In this document: in pieces, positions 30,322-39,977 of the stretch | Layout: the number at the start of each line of letters is the position of its first letter | Numbering within the stretch: position 1 is the stretch's first letter | Source: Dickeya undicola | Lineage (GTDB): Bacteria; Pseudomonadota; Gammaproteobacteria; Enterobacterales; Enterobacteriaceae | Assembly: GCF_000784735.1 (NCBI RefSeq) | Contig: NZ_JSYG01000015.1 | Span: 62,001-126,000 of the forward strand | Direction of reading: 5' to 3' | DNA length: 64,000 bases | Translations under genes and position numbers: made by a program | Notes under the pieces: model-generated | The model's input: only the letters and a program-made list of their open reading frames with translations | Told to the model about the DNA's origin: nothing | The model's database searches: none

Positions 30322-31668
30322 TTACTCTTCCGTCAAGGCCAGATGCATACGATCCATCAGGGGTTTAAACAGATAGTTGATAAACGAGCGTTCTCCGGTG
30401 CGGACAAACCCTTGCACCGGCATACCCGGTTTAATTTCCAACCCATGCAACGAACGCTTGCCTTCTTCACTCACCTGAATACGCAAGCTGTAGTACGGCG
30501 TGCCATCTTTTTCGTCCACCAGTCGGTCAGCGGAAAGCAGGGTCACCGTTCCCGGCACCCGAGGCGTGGTGCTTTGGCTAAATGCGGTGAATTGCAACTC
30601 CACTGGCAGCCCAGACCACACTTTGTCCACCATTTCTACCGGGATACGCCCATCCACCAGCAACGGCTGATCTTCAGGAACAATTTCCATCATGACTTGC
30701 CCTGGTGCGATTACCCCGCCTTCGGTGAAGATCTTCATGTCCACCACGGTGCCAGCAACCGGCGCACGCACCTGCACATTAGCCAGATTGAAATCCGCCT
30801 TTTCGCGCTGACTGATCACTTCATTCAGCTTGGCCTGCACATCGGACAACTCGCTGTTGACCTCTTTGTCATACTCTTGCTGACGCTGGGCGATACGCAA
30901 TTTCTGCTGCTGGATATCACGCCGGGTTCGCCCGACTTCGCCGCTGGTCTGGGCCAGTTCACCACTGACCTGCGCAAACAACCGTTCCGTTTCCAGCATT
31001 TTATTCCGCGGAACATAGTTATCCGCCGCCAACGGCCGCAACCCCTGCAACTGCTGGCTCAACGTCGCCTGCTCAGACTGCTTGCTGGTCATCACCTTTT
31101 GCAACGCCCCAAGCGACATCTCCAGGCCATCAATACTGGCGCGGATCCCTTCGGTTTCAAGCTTTAACGCTTGCTGACGGCTACGCAGCAGATCTTCCTG
31201 CAACGCGATGATAGCGGCCATTTCCGGTCGCTGACGCGCCTGAATCAGGCGCGAAGTTGCCACCAGCGATGACTGATTACTCTGCTCCGCCAGCAGACGG
31301 GCTTCGCGGGCGATCAGCTGATCATATTGGGAACCCAGTCCTTCGCTGGTGGTACGCGCATCTACCGCATTCAGCGTCAGCAGCACCTGGCCTGCCGCAA
31401 CGCGATCGCCCTCTTTCACCTGAATCCGGTCGACTATGCCGCCCTGCATGTGCTGGATCACTTTGCGATTGCCGGACACCACAACATTGCCTTGTACCGC
31501 GACCCCTTTATCCAGCGGTGCCAACAGCGCCCACAGTAAAAAACCGCCAAAACCGGCGAGCACCAGCCACCATCCTAACCGCAGCGCCCGTGCTTCATCA
31601 CGGCTGGCACGATCGCGCATTGCCGCTTCGTTCAATTCATCTTGGGGGGTTATATCCATACCTGTCAT
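30322..31668 (-). CDS. prtE: Membrane fusion protein of the type I protease secretion system
   Basis: The 448-residue HlyD-family adaptor has a short cytoplasmic N-terminus and one membrane segment at about residues 31-52 (GWWLVLAGFGGFLLWALLAP). A lipoyl/barrel-sandwich half (AVQGNVVVSGNRKVIQHMQGG) comes next, then long coiled coils at about 150-290 and the second lipoyl half with VRAPVAGTVVDMK. It bridges the ABC exporter PrtD and the channel PrtF across the periplasm. The gene lies 13 bp after prtD. Confidence 0.95.
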   Translation of the reverse strand: MTGMDITPQDELNEAAMRDRASRDEARALRLGWWLVLAGFGGFLLWALLAPLDKGVAVQGNVVVSGNRKVIQHMQGGIVDRIQVKEGDRVAAGQVLLTLNAVDARTTSEGLGSQYDQLIAREARLLAEQSNQSSLVATSRLIQARQRPEMAAIIALQEDLLRSRQQALKLETEGIRASIDGLEMSLGALQKVMTSKQSEQATLSQQLQGLRPLAADNYVPRNKMLETERLFAQVSGELAQTSGEVGRTRRDIQQQKLRIAQRQQEYDKEVNSELSDVQAKLNEVISQREKADFNLANVQVRAPVAGTVVDMKIFTEGGVIAPGQVMMEIVPEDQPLLVDGRIPVEMVDKVWSGLPVELQFTAFSQSTTPRVPGTVTLLSADRLVDEKDGTPYYSLRIQVSEEGKRSLHGLEIKPGMPVQGFVRTGERSFINYLFKPLMDRMHLALTEE

Positions 31669-31681
31669 CGCGAGATCCCTG

Positions 31682-33409
31682 TCATTGCGGCATTGCGGCC
31701 GGGGGCGTCATCCGGGCCTGATTGGCGGCACTACGCTGCTGCAGTTCTGTCAGCACATCTCGCGCCAATCCCATTCGCTGCTGCTGGCCCTCATGGAGAA
31801 TCAGAATTTTTTGTGCCAGCGTCGTTAATGCCGGGCGATGGGTGATCAGCACCACGGTCGCCCCCCGCTTCTGCAACGCAACAATCGCCTGCATCAACGC
31901 CTGATCGCCTTCGCTATCGAGGCTGGCATTCGGTTCATCCAGAATCAGCAAGCAAGGGTCACCGTACATCGCGCGTGCCAGGCCAATGCGCTGCCGTTGA
32001 CCACCAGACAAACCGCTGCCGCCATCGCCCAATTCGGTGTCATAACCATTGGGCAACGATAAAATCAGCTCATGCACACCCGCCAGCTTCGCGGCAGCCA
32101 CCACCTTCTCCGGGTCGGCGTCGCCAAAACGGGCAATATTTTCCGCCAATGTGCCCTTGAACAGCTGAACATCCTGCGGCAAATAACCGATGGCTGGCCC
32201 AAACGTGTTTTTGTCTACCTGATTTAAATCAGCGCCATCCAAACGCACTTTGCCTTGCGTGGGGGTTTGTGCGCCGACCAGCAAACGCGCCAGCGAGGAC
32301 TTGCCGGATCCAGATGCGCCCAGAACGACCAACGTTTCACCTGCCTGAAGCGAAAAATGAATGTTCTGCAGTCGGGCTTTGCCCTGTGCCGGGCGCAGCG
32401 AAACCTGTTCCACACCGAGATGCCCTTCCGGCGCAGGCAACGCCATTGTCGTCTGACGTGGTGGATAGACGGCAATCAACCGGGTCAGGCGCTGCCAGGC
32501 AATGCGCGCGCTGCTCCACTGTTTCCATACCGCAATTAACTGATCGATCGGGCTCAGCACCCGGCCAACCAGAATCGAACCAGCAATCATCATCCCCGGT
32601 GTGATCTTACCGTCGATCGCCAGCAACGCCCCCAGCCCCAACATCAGCGACTGCAACGCAATGCGGCTGTACTTGGACGCGCCCCCTACTGCGGCAGCAC
32701 GCTCGCTGGCCAGATTCTGAAGAGAAATAAAACGATAATGACGCGCCAGCCAGCGCCGACGCAGATTGCCCAGCATTCCCATTGCTTCGATAACATCGGC
32801 ATTACGTAGCTGGGCGTCCGCCAGGTGGGTCGCTTGTTGTGATTGCTGATTGGCTTCCGCCAGCGGTTGATTGGTCAGGCGCTGGTTCAGCCAGGTCAGC
32901 GCCACCAGCACCACGGTGCCACCTAGCGCCAACATCCCCAGCCAGGGGTGCAACAAAAACAGCACCAGCAAGAACAACGGAAACCAGGGCACGTCAAAGA
33001 AAGCAAACAGCGCATTACCGGTAATAAACTGGCGTAACAACGTCAGATCGGTCAACGCCAGCCCGGCACGGCTATCGCCAGCTTCCAGATTACGGGCAAA
33101 CGCCGCATTGAAGACATCCTGATTGAGCGCCAGATCGATCCGGGTGCCCAGTCTCACTACCAACAGACTACGAACCCATTCCAGCGCGCCCATAAAAGCA
33201 CACAGTCCCGCCATCAATAACGTCAGCATCAGCAGGGTTATACCGTTGCCAGATGCCAGCACCCGGTCATACACCTGAAGCATATACACCGAAGGTGCCA
33301 GCATCAGTATATTGATGACGGCGCTGAAAATCCCGACACTCCAGAAACTGCGGCGGAACTGGCGCAGCACGCCGAACAACGAACGATCTCGCTCAGAGGA
33401 AGCATTCAC
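31682..33409 (-). CDS. prtD: ABC ATPase/permease of the type I protease secretion system
   Basis: The 575-residue type I exporter half-transporter has a membrane domain (about residues 20-300) and a nucleotide-binding domain. Walker [10 protein letters not shown] is at about residue 362, the signature [13 protein letters not shown] at about 465 and Walker [13 protein letters not shown] at about 485. As a dimer it recognises the C-terminal signals of the proteases and drives their export. There is no N-terminal C39-like domain, as is usual for PrtD/AprD. It follows inh by 16 bp. Confidence 0.96.
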   Translation of the reverse strand: MNASSERDRSLFGVLRQFRRSFWSVGIFSAVINILMLAPSVYMLQVYDRVLASGNGITLLMLTLLMAGLCAFMGALEWVRSLLVVRLGTRIDLALNQDVFNAAFARNLEAGDSRAGLALTDLTLLRQFITGNALFAFFDVPWFPLFLLVLFLLHPWLGMLALGGTVVLVALTWLNQRLTNQPLAEANQQSQQATHLADAQLRNADVIEAMGMLGNLRRRWLARHYRFISLQNLASERAAAVGGASKYSRIALQSLMLGLGALLAIDGKITPGMMIAGSILVGRVLSPIDQLIAVWKQWSSARIAWQRLTRLIAVYPPRQTTMALPAPEGHLGVEQVSLRPAQGKARLQNIHFSLQAGETLVVLGASGSGKSSLARLLVGAQTPTQGKVRLDGADLNQVDKNTFGPAIGYLPQDVQLFKGTLAENIARFGDADPEKVVAAAKLAGVHELILSLPNGYDTELGDGGSGLSGGQRQRIGLARAMYGDPCLLILDEPNASLDSEGDQALMQAIVALQKRGATVVLITHRPALTTLAQKILILHEGQQQRMGLARDVLTELQQRSAANQARMTPPAAMPQ

Positions 33410-33425
33410 GGCAGAGCACTCTCCC

Positions 33426-33788
33426 TCAGGCTTTCTTTTTCAGGGTGCGAACACTGCCGTCAGCCAGCTTGTGTTCGTAGTGATCACGATTGCGGCTGAA
33501 AAACGCCACGGCCGAACCGTCTTGCTGCGTCAGCGTTAAACCGTCGGGTGTGGGCCGCCAACCAACCGGTGCTTCCGGCAGCAATTTTTGCAGACAGGCA
33601 CTGTCGCCAGCCAACCGCCAGGTCGTGCCGTCAAGCACATCCGTATTCAAGCGGATATCACAATGCTGTTCCGCGCCACTCAATACCCATTGCCCGCTCA
33701 TTTCCGCCGCGGACGGCAATCTCAAACTGCTCGCCATACATCCTCCACTCAGTGCACTCAATAATGTCGCAATAATAAGTTGTTTCAT
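33426..33788 (-). CDS. inh: Periplasmic serralysin inhibitor Inh
   Basis: The 120-residue protein has a signal peptide cleaved after residue 19 to leave [15 protein letters not shown]. Such a short N-terminal trunk inserts into the protease active-site cleft in Inh-serralysin complexes. The rest forms a small beta-barrel with one disulfide (Cys43 and Cys64 by count). It protects the periplasm from stray protease. It is the first gene of the inh-prtDEF unit. Confidence 0.96.
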   Translation of the reverse strand: MKQLIIATLLSALSGGCMASSLRLPSAAEMSGQWVLSGAEQHCDIRLNTDVLDGTTWRLAGDSACLQKLLPEAPVGWRPTPDGLTLTQQDGSAVAFFSRNRDHYEHKLADGSVRTLKKKA

Positions 33789-33853
33789 GATATTTCCATC
33801 ATTCGGTCATCAGTGAACGCGTTTAATAATTGAAACTATCTTGTTAAATACAT

Positions 33854-33901
33854 GAATAACGGCAGGCGTATCCCAACGCGGGAAAATACCTGCCGGTATT
33901 C
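33854..33901. terminator. Large hairpin between the 58-codon ORF and inh
   Basis: GAATA-CGGCAGG and CCTGCCG-TATTC arms with an inner TAT/ATA extension form a long interrupted stem over 48 bases. On the minus strand it lies just past the stop of the 58-codon ORF and about 65 bp before inh. The T-run is poor, so partial termination or mRNA processing is possible. Confidence 0.55.
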
Positions 33902-33907
33902 AATTAA

Positions 33908-34084
33908 TCAGGAAATGAAGACAAGCGAAAAATTGCCTTGGATCTTTTGGTCGCGTACCGGTTGTGACATAGCGGGCAAATCACCGGCCACGCCGCCATT
34001 GGGTAAGTGATAGCCGTCTGCCCCACCGGTATAGCCACTGGGTGACGCGGAAGAAAGAACGGTTTTCTTTCCATATAAAGCCAT
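33908..34084 (-). CDS. 58-residue unknown protein upstream of inh
   Basis: A strong ribosome site (GGAGGAAATATT then ATG at 34084) opens a 58-codon frame ending TGA at 33908. The product begins MALYGKKTVLSSASPSG, has a glycine-rich middle (GYTGGADGYHLPNGGVAGDLP) and ends GNFSLVFIS. It has no cysteine, no signal peptide and no membrane helix. I do not recognise it. It lies directly upstream of inh-prtDEF and might share transcription with it. In strain B374 a fourth protease gene, prtG, is reported upstream of inh; here only this ORF is present. A secreted peptide or leader-peptide precursor is possible but unproven. Confidence 0.6.
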   Translation of the reverse strand: MALYGKKTVLSSASPSGYTGGADGYHLPNGGVAGDLPAMSQPVRDQKIQGNFSLVFIS

Positions 34085-34401
34085 AATATTTCCTCCATGA
34101 AATTCGCCTTAAACGCCAAGCAATTCACTTTCTTCTCGTTGAAGATTTTTGTCTTATTGACAGTGAATATTCTCGTAGCGCGTTTATCAAATAAAAATGC
34201 GGCCCAGGCTGACAACACAAATAGGTTAGTAAAACAGAAATAAAATGACAAGATTCTGTCAGGAAAATCGACGTTTCATTACCATACGTTCAGGCCACAA
34301 AAAAAAACCACACAGAACATCGCAGAAGGGAAAATTGGCAGGATAAAAAGTGGCGCTTCTGTCACCAGACACGCCATCACGCTTAATAACATGAAAACAA
34401 A
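34085..34401. other. Intergenic region upstream of the small ORF
   Basis: This 317-bp gap should hold the promoter of the small ORF and protease operon on the minus strand. TTGTCA and a TTTGAT-like element about 18 bases apart, read on the minus strand near 34190-34220, could form a promoter. Nothing else was recognised. Confidence 0.4.
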
Positions 34402-35259
34402 TTACAGAGACGCTAACGTCGCGCGGATGACTTCAGCGTAGGGGGTCGTCGGGCGACCCAGCAACCCGGCCAGCACATTTTTGTCGTCAAACAGTCCGCC
34501 TTTTTCCGCGCCAGCGTCAGAATCCGCCAACATATCAGCCAGGAAGTCCGGTAATCCCGCGCCTTTCAGCGCGTTGGCAAAGTCCGCCTGGGGCAGGTTG
34601 ACATATTGCACCGGTTTGCCGCTCTGCTTCGCAACTTCTGCGGTAAACTCCGCCAGCGTGTAACTGTTATCACCGGCCAGCTCATAGACTTTCCCTTCCT
34701 GGCCATTCAGTTGCAGTACGATTGCGGCCGCTTGCGCATAATCGCTACGCGCCGCGGAGGCAATCCGCCCTTCGCCAGCCGCCCCGATAAACGCACTGTG
34801 CGCCAGCGCTGGTGCGATGCTGGCAGCGTAGTTTTCGGTATACCAGCCATTACGTAAAATAACATGGGGAATGCCAGCGTCACGCAATGCACTTTCGGTC
34901 GCCAGATGCTCCACCGCCAACCCCAATGCCGAGGTATCCGCGTGCAGCAGACTGGTGTAAGCAATCAAGCCAACACCGGCTTTTTTCGCCGCGTCGATCA
35001 CTGCCTTATGCTGAGTTTCACGCTTACCGACTTCACTTGATGAAATCAGAAGCAGCTTGTCTACCCCACTTAACGCGCTGACCAGCGTATCCGGCCGGTC
35101 ATAATCGCCATGTCTTACATGAATGCCCTGTGCGGCCAACGCGCTGGCTTTGGCCGGATCGCGCACGACCGCAACGATCTGTTCTGCCGGTACTGACTTC
35201 ACCAGCGAATCAATCACCAGACGGCCCAACTGACCGGTTGCTCCTGTAATCGCAAACAT
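34402..35259 (-). CDS. qorB: NAD(P)H:quinone oxidoreductase QorB (NmrA-like SDR)
   Basis: The 285-residue protein matches E. coli QorB/YtfG. The NADPH-binding motif ITGATGQLGRLV is at residues 4-15, KLLLISSSEVGKR at about 69-81, AYTSLLHAD at about 100-108 and LRNGWYTENY at about 134-143. It reduces quinones in the cytoplasm. In E. coli it diverges from the HxlR-type regulator gene ytfH; that regulator is absent here, yet two perfect palindromes remain in the qorB promoter region. Confidence 0.93.
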   Translation of the reverse strand: MFAITGATGQLGRLVIDSLVKSVPAEQIVAVVRDPAKASALAAQGIHVRHGDYDRPDTLVSALSGVDKLLLISSSEVGKRETQHKAVIDAAKKAGVGLIAYTSLLHADTSALGLAVEHLATESALRDAGIPHVILRNGWYTENYAASIAPALAHSAFIGAAGEGRIASAARSDYAQAAAIVLQLNGQEGKVYELAGDNSYTLAEFTAEVAKQSGKPVQYVNLPQADFANALKGAGLPDFLADMLADSDAGAEKGGLFDDKNVLAGLLGRPTTPYAEVIRATLASL

Positions 35260-35360
35260 AACGAACTCCTGTTAATGAGAAAACCCTGTGCCCTTCTTCA
35301 ACCTGAACCGACTCGACGTCATAGCAAGTTGAAGTTCGTGCCAGCAGCATATGACCAAAA

Positions 35361-35395
35361 CTTACTTTTAGTAAGTACTAACACAAATGTTAGTA
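35361..35395. promoter_or_regulatory. Two adjacent palindromes upstream of qorB
   Basis: CTTACT-TTT-AGTAAG (35361-35375) abuts TACTAAC-ACAAAT-GTTAGTA (35376-35395), both perfect. They lie about 100 bp before qorB. HxlR-type regulators bind such AGTAAG/TACTAAC-like sites, but no such gene is adjacent. Confidence 0.65.
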
Positions 35396-35667
35396 TCAAA
35401 TAAAAACGACGACACCATCACAGAATGCTCACCATCGGCTTCCTGCAGGTATGCTGCCGGGTAATCTGTAAGATAATCGACCTGCCGGTTTTTTAGTTTC
35501 AGTCACATCGCACTTATGCGATATTGCTTTTCAGAGCGCTGATGGGGCAAATATTTGTCATATTTGTCACTTCTTTACGTATTTGATTCGTTATCATCAG
35601 AATTATAATCGCAGATATTGAACACGATTTTCTGCCTTGACGGTTTATCACAAAAGGTTTCTTTGGC
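35396..35667. promoter_or_regulatory. Promoter region of srfABC
   Basis: This gap precedes srfA. It is AT-rich toward its right end, but no FliA-type or other recognisable promoter was identified by eye. Confidence 0.35.
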
Positions 35668-36984
35668 GTGGCAAAATTATTTTTACGCAGTGGAAATTTA
35701 GACGATTTTCTTGCGTTGGGAGAGAACGGCCAGCCCGTTTATGCTTCCGCGTTGCAATTACGGGAGACACTGCGTCTTCGCAAACAGCAGCACATCGCAG
35801 ACTGTCTGGCTATTCCCCAACCGAATGAGGATGGCGATCGCATCGACTGGTATGCGCCCTTCACCGGGAAAATCACCTCCTGGATGGCGGCCAGCGACGA
35901 GCAGCGCGAACAAGCGTTACTCTTACTGGAGGAGTATCTCGGCACCGTTGACGCCATTAGCGAGCGAGCGCGTCAGTCCAACAAACCAGCCCAGAAACTC
36001 TTCGGCGTATTGTTGTCGAAAGCCTTTCAGTTTCCGGGCTCCAATCACGTTTATCTGGTGGACGATAAACCGGTCATCACTTTTTGGGGGTTCGTCAGCC
36101 TGGGTAAAAAATCCCGCATTGATGTGCTGGAGTGCCTGCGCCCGGTTGAACCGGTCGAGATTCCCGAGCCGGTTGTGGAACCGCTGCCGGAAGTGACCAC
36201 GCAGGTTGCCGACCCCGAACCAGAACAACCTGCGCTGCCGGTCGAACCAGAACCCGTGGTCATGGCTGAACCCGTCGCCCCACCGCAAGCTACCCCGTCG
36301 CCACGACGAGTCTGGACCAGCATCTGGTTGCTGGCACCGGGTGCCGCACTGTTGGCGACACTGGCGTTCCAGATTCGCGGCTGCGTGTCTCAACCCGAAA
36401 GCAGCGCCCCTGCGGTGGTAAACACCATTAAGCCGGAAAAACGCGCGCTGAGCGCGACACCAACGGATACGTTCCCTCAGCCAAATCTGCCGCTGGAAGT
36501 GGCTACGCTGTTACCACCGCCTGCGGTGGCTGAGCAGAAAAAGCCTGAAGAAAAAGCGCCGGAAGCTCCTGCGCATGTTGAAGTCAGCGCCGCCCCGAAA
36601 GGCGCGCTGGTGATGCCTGCCGACGCGGTAAAAATTGGCTCCATCCGTTTTCTGGACGGCAACTGGCAGGCGACGCTCATAGCGAAAAATCCGCTGACCG
36701 GCAAACCACCGGTACTCCGCTACCAAATCAAAAACGGCAAAGGCCGGGTACGCTTTACCTACGGCGAGAAAGTCACCTGTCAGGCCGAGGTAGAGGCCGG
36801 GTTGCACCAGTCCGGCAATCTGGTGATCAATAGCCGCTATCGGGCGCGCTGCAGCGATGGCTCCCGTTATCCGATGCCGGAAATCGTCTGTACCCGACAG
36901 GAATCGAGCGAGGCCGCCGAATGTAAGGGCCGCTACGATGCCGATACTGAGCTACCGATGACGATTAAGCGTGAGAGCAAATAA
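35668..36984 (+). CDS. srfA: SrfA-like protein, single-pass membrane component
   Basis: The 438-residue protein has an N-terminal globular region (about 1-158) and a Pro/Glu/Val-rich linker (about 160-212). One membrane segment lies at about 216-235, preceded by basic SPRR, and a C-terminal domain of about 130 residues follows. That topology puts the N-terminus in the cytoplasm and the C-terminus in the periplasm. It matches the srfA position of the enterobacterial srfABC operon, named in Salmonella for SsrB-regulated genes. The start is GTG 35668. Its stop is two bases before srfB. Biochemical function is unknown. Confidence 0.75.
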   Translation: MAKLFLRSGNLDDFLALGENGQPVYASALQLRETLRLRKQQHIADCLAIPQPNEDGDRIDWYAPFTGKITSWMAASDEQREQALLLLEEYLGTVDAISERARQSNKPAQKLFGVLLSKAFQFPGSNHVYLVDDKPVITFWGFVSLGKKSRIDVLECLRPVEPVEIPEPVVEPLPEVTTQVADPEPEQPALPVEPEPVVMAEPVAPPQATPSPRRVWTSIWLLAPGAALLATLAFQIRGCVSQPESSAPAVVNTIKPEKRALSATPTDTFPQPNLPLEVATLLPPPAVAEQKKPEEKAPEAPAHVEVSAAPKGALVMPADAVKIGSIRFLDGNWQATLIAKNPLTGKPPVLRYQIKNGKGRVRFTYGEKVTCQAEVEAGLHQSGNLVINSRYRARCSDGSRYPMPEIVCTRQESSEAAECKGRYDADTELPMTIKRESK

Positions 36985-36986
36985 CC

Positions 36987-39977
36987 ATGCTGGCAACCCT
37001 GACAGATTACAAACAACACATTACGCTGATTCAGAATAGCGGTATTCAGTTTCTCGATTTTGCGTTAAAGCTCCCGCCAGCCCGGTCAAGCTTTGCCAAT
37101 CGCTTTGTTCGCAAGAGCGCCAACGGGCCGCTGTTGCGGCTGACGTACAATGAACACAGCGGCAAATACGCGTTGCCGAGCGATATGCAGGTGCTGCCGG
37201 AAGCGGTCAACCCCGAATCCAGTTACACGCTGGAACAGTCGCTGCGGCTGCTGAGCAACGTATGGCTACCGTTGCCCTTCTTCCGCTTTAACCCGCCACG
37301 TACCTTTATGGGTGGCCCGAACAACTGGGCGCGGGTACAGGTGCTGGAACTGGGCGAGCCGGACGATGACGGCAACACCCACCGCCTCTGTTTAGCCTTC
37401 GATACCCGCGTTTATGCGGAAAGTCAGGATCTGGAAGCACTGGCACCCAGCGAGAACGACATCAATGCCGGGCGGTTATTCACGCTGGCCCATCGCAGCG
37501 AAGAGCTGGACGATTTTCTCGACCAGACCTGGGTCGATGGCTGGCTGCGGGAAACGTTTTCCCAGCAGGCACTGCAAGTGGAGGGCCGTAAACCCCGCGA
37601 TATCCGCCAGAATCTGCGTGAATTCGAATATCAGGCACATTACCTGAACCTGCTGGATGTGATGGCGACACTGCTGGATGTGCCGGAAATCCGCCTCACC
37701 AGTAGTACCCTGAAAGAACCGGCCATCAATGTGGACCTGATTCTGGATGTCGGCAACTCCCATACCGCCGGGATTCTGGTGGAAGATCACGCTGACGAAA
37801 GCAACGGCCTCAAGCAGACCTACGAGCTACAGATCCGTGATTTAGGCCAGCCTCATTACTTGTACAATGAGCTGTTCGACAGCCGGGTAGAATTCGCCCA
37901 GGCCCGTTTCGGCAAGCAGAATTTCTCCTTTGAAAGCGGCCGCGACGATGCGTTTGTCTGGCCGTCTATTACCCGTGTCGGGCGTGAAGCCAGCCGTCTG
38001 GCGTTGCAGCGTCAGGGGACCGACGGTGCCAGCGGTATTTCCAGCCCACGCCGCTATCTGTGGGACGAAGAGCCGTATGTGCCAGGCTGGCGTTTCAGCC
38101 AAACCAACAACCCACGTCAACAGGAGCCGCTGGCGACCGCCATGCCGCTGACCATGCTGGTCAACGATGAAGGCCAGCCGCTGTTCAGCCTGCCGCTGGA
38201 CGAGCGCCTGCCAGTGTTCGACCCGCACTACAGCCGCAGTTCGGTGATGACGTTCATGCTGTCCGAGCTGCTGGCGCAGGCACTGATGCAGATGAACAGC
38301 GCGGCCCAACGCCTGAAGATGATTCACGCCAACGCACCGCGCCAGTTGCGCAATATCATTCTGACCCTGCCCTCGGCCATGCCTAAGCCGGAACGCGAGA
38401 TCTTCCGCCGCCGCATGATCGAAGCGATCGGGCTGGTATGGAAAGCGATGGGCTGGCACCCGGCCGATGACGATTTCCTGACGTCGGATGACAAGCAACG
38501 CAGCAGTGTGCCGGTGCCGGATGTTCAGATGGAGTGGGATGAAGCCACCTGCGGACAGATGGTGTACCTCTACAACGAAGCACAGGTGAATTTCGGCGGC
38601 CGGGCGGAGGCGTTCTTCGCCAGCATGGCGCGCCCGGACAAAGAACTGGCAGACGACGAGCAGCCAGGGAAAACCTTGCGTATCGCGTCTATCGATATCG
38701 GCGGTGGCACCACCGATTTGGCGATTACCCAATACTGGCTGGACGACGGCGTTGGCAGCAACGTCAAAATCATCCCGCGCCTGCTGTTTCGTGAAGGATT
38801 TAAAGTCGCCGGTGACGACATTCTGTTGGACGTGATCCAGTTGTATGTCCTGCCCGCATTGCAGGCCGCGCTGAAACAAGCCGGCGTCACCGGTCCGGAC
38901 AGCCTGATGACCCGCCTGTTCGGCAGTGAAGGCCGCATGGACGGCCAACTGACATTGCGCCAGCAAGTCACATTGCAGGTGTTCATTCCTATCGGTCAGG
39001 CGGTTCTGGAAGCCTACGAACAGTTCGACCCACTCGACCTGAACGCAGAAATTGACACCACGTTCGGTGACATGTTGTCGCAGACACCGACGCGTAAAGT
39101 GCTGGAATACCTCAACAGCGAGATCCAGCGTGAACTGCCGGACGAAGAAACCCCGTTCGACATCCTACAAGTGCCGTTCATTCTGCGTCTTGCCAAGCTG
39201 CACAGCGAATTTCTGGCTAACCGCATGAGCATTACCCAGCACCTGCGGCTGATGTCGGAAGTGGTGTCGTTGTATGCCTGTGACGTGCTGTTGCTGACTG
39301 GTCGGCCGTCCCGTTTCCCCGGCATCCAGGCGTTATTCCGTCATCTGCAACCACTACCGATTAACCGCATGATGTCGCTGGATGGTTACCACACCAGCGA
39401 CTGGTATCCGTTTAACAAACGCGGGCGGATCGAAAACCCGAAATCCACCGCCGCGGTGGGCGCGATGTTATGCCTGCTGGCGTTGGATCTGCGCCTGCCT
39501 GGTTTCTACTTCAAGGCCGGGGATTTCGAACCCTATTCCACCGTGCGCTACCTCGGAATGCTCGACAGCAGCCACACCCTCACCACCGATAACGTCTACT
39601 ATAACGATATCGATCTGGATGACGCCGATTTCACGCTGGACGATCAATCCGGTTTCGAAGTACGCGGATCGTTATGCCTCGGCTTCCGCCAGTTGGACAA
39701 CGAACGCTGGCCTGCTTCGCCGCTCTATTCATTGTCGATCGTCGATCCGGAGCTGGCCCGCAAGGTGGCTGGCGACAGCGTTCTGCACGTGCGCCTGAAA
39801 GTGGTGCCGGGTGACGATAACCTCACGCCGGAACGCGTTGAGATAGCCGACGCGGTGCTGGGCTCCGGGCTTGCTATTTCACCGCATCAGTTAAGGCTGA
39901 AACTCAATACCTTGTCCAGCACGGTTTCCGGCATGGCACATTACTGGATCGATAGCGGGAGCGTCTTCAAGAAATGA
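36987..39977 (+). CDS. srfB: SrfB, actin/Hsp70-fold (ASKHA) ATPase candidate
   Basis: The 996-residue protein matches the SrfB virulence-factor family by length and context. Three nucleotide-binding motifs of the actin/Hsp70/sugar-kinase fold can be read in order: PHOSPHATE-1-like LILDVGNSHTAGILVE (about 251-266), PHOSPHATE-2-like IASIDIGGGTTDLAIT (about 567-582) and an adenosine-type LLLTGRPSRFPGIQALF (about 767-783). No signal peptide or membrane segment is seen. The ATG lies two bases after srfA and the stop overlaps the srfC start by four bases (ATGA), so the three are translationally coupled. Confidence 0.85.
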   Translation: MLATLTDYKQHITLIQNSGIQFLDFALKLPPARSSFANRFVRKSANGPLLRLTYNEHSGKYALPSDMQVLPEAVNPESSYTLEQSLRLLSNVWLPLPFFRFNPPRTFMGGPNNWARVQVLELGEPDDDGNTHRLCLAFDTRVYAESQDLEALAPSENDINAGRLFTLAHRSEELDDFLDQTWVDGWLRETFSQQALQVEGRKPRDIRQNLREFEYQAHYLNLLDVMATLLDVPEIRLTSSTLKEPAINVDLILDVGNSHTAGILVEDHADESNGLKQTYELQIRDLGQPHYLYNELFDSRVEFAQARFGKQNFSFESGRDDAFVWPSITRVGREASRLALQRQGTDGASGISSPRRYLWDEEPYVPGWRFSQTNNPRQQEPLATAMPLTMLVNDEGQPLFSLPLDERLPVFDPHYSRSSVMTFMLSELLAQALMQMNSAAQRLKMIHANAPRQLRNIILTLPSAMPKPEREIFRRRMIEAIGLVWKAMGWHPADDDFLTSDDKQRSSVPVPDVQMEWDEATCGQMVYLYNEAQVNFGGRAEAFFASMARPDKELADDEQPGKTLRIASIDIGGGTTDLAITQYWLDDGVGSNVKIIPRLLFREGFKVAGDDILLDVIQLYVLPALQAALKQAGVTGPDSLMTRLFGSEGRMDGQLTLRQQVTLQVFIPIGQAVLEAYEQFDPLDLNAEIDTTFGDMLSQTPTRKVLEYLNSEIQRELPDEETPFDILQVPFILRLAKLHSEFLANRMSITQHLRLMSEVVSLYACDVLLLTGRPSRFPGIQALFRHLQPLPINRMMSLDGYHTSDWYPFNKRGRIENPKSTAAVGAMLCLLALDLRLPGFYFKAGDFEPYSTVRYLGMLDSSHTLTTDNVYYNDIDLDDADFTLDDQSGFEVRGSLCLGFRQLDNERWPASPLYSLSIVDPELARKVAGDSVLHVRLKVVPGDDNLTPERVEIADAVLGSGLAISPHQLRLKLNTLSSTVSGMAHYWIDSGSVFKK

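Noticed and set aside
33904-34251. 115-codon minus-strand frame upstream of inh
   Set aside because: It has no convincing ribosome site and overlaps out of frame the 58-codon ORF, which starts behind GGAGGAAATATT. I treat it as a shadow.
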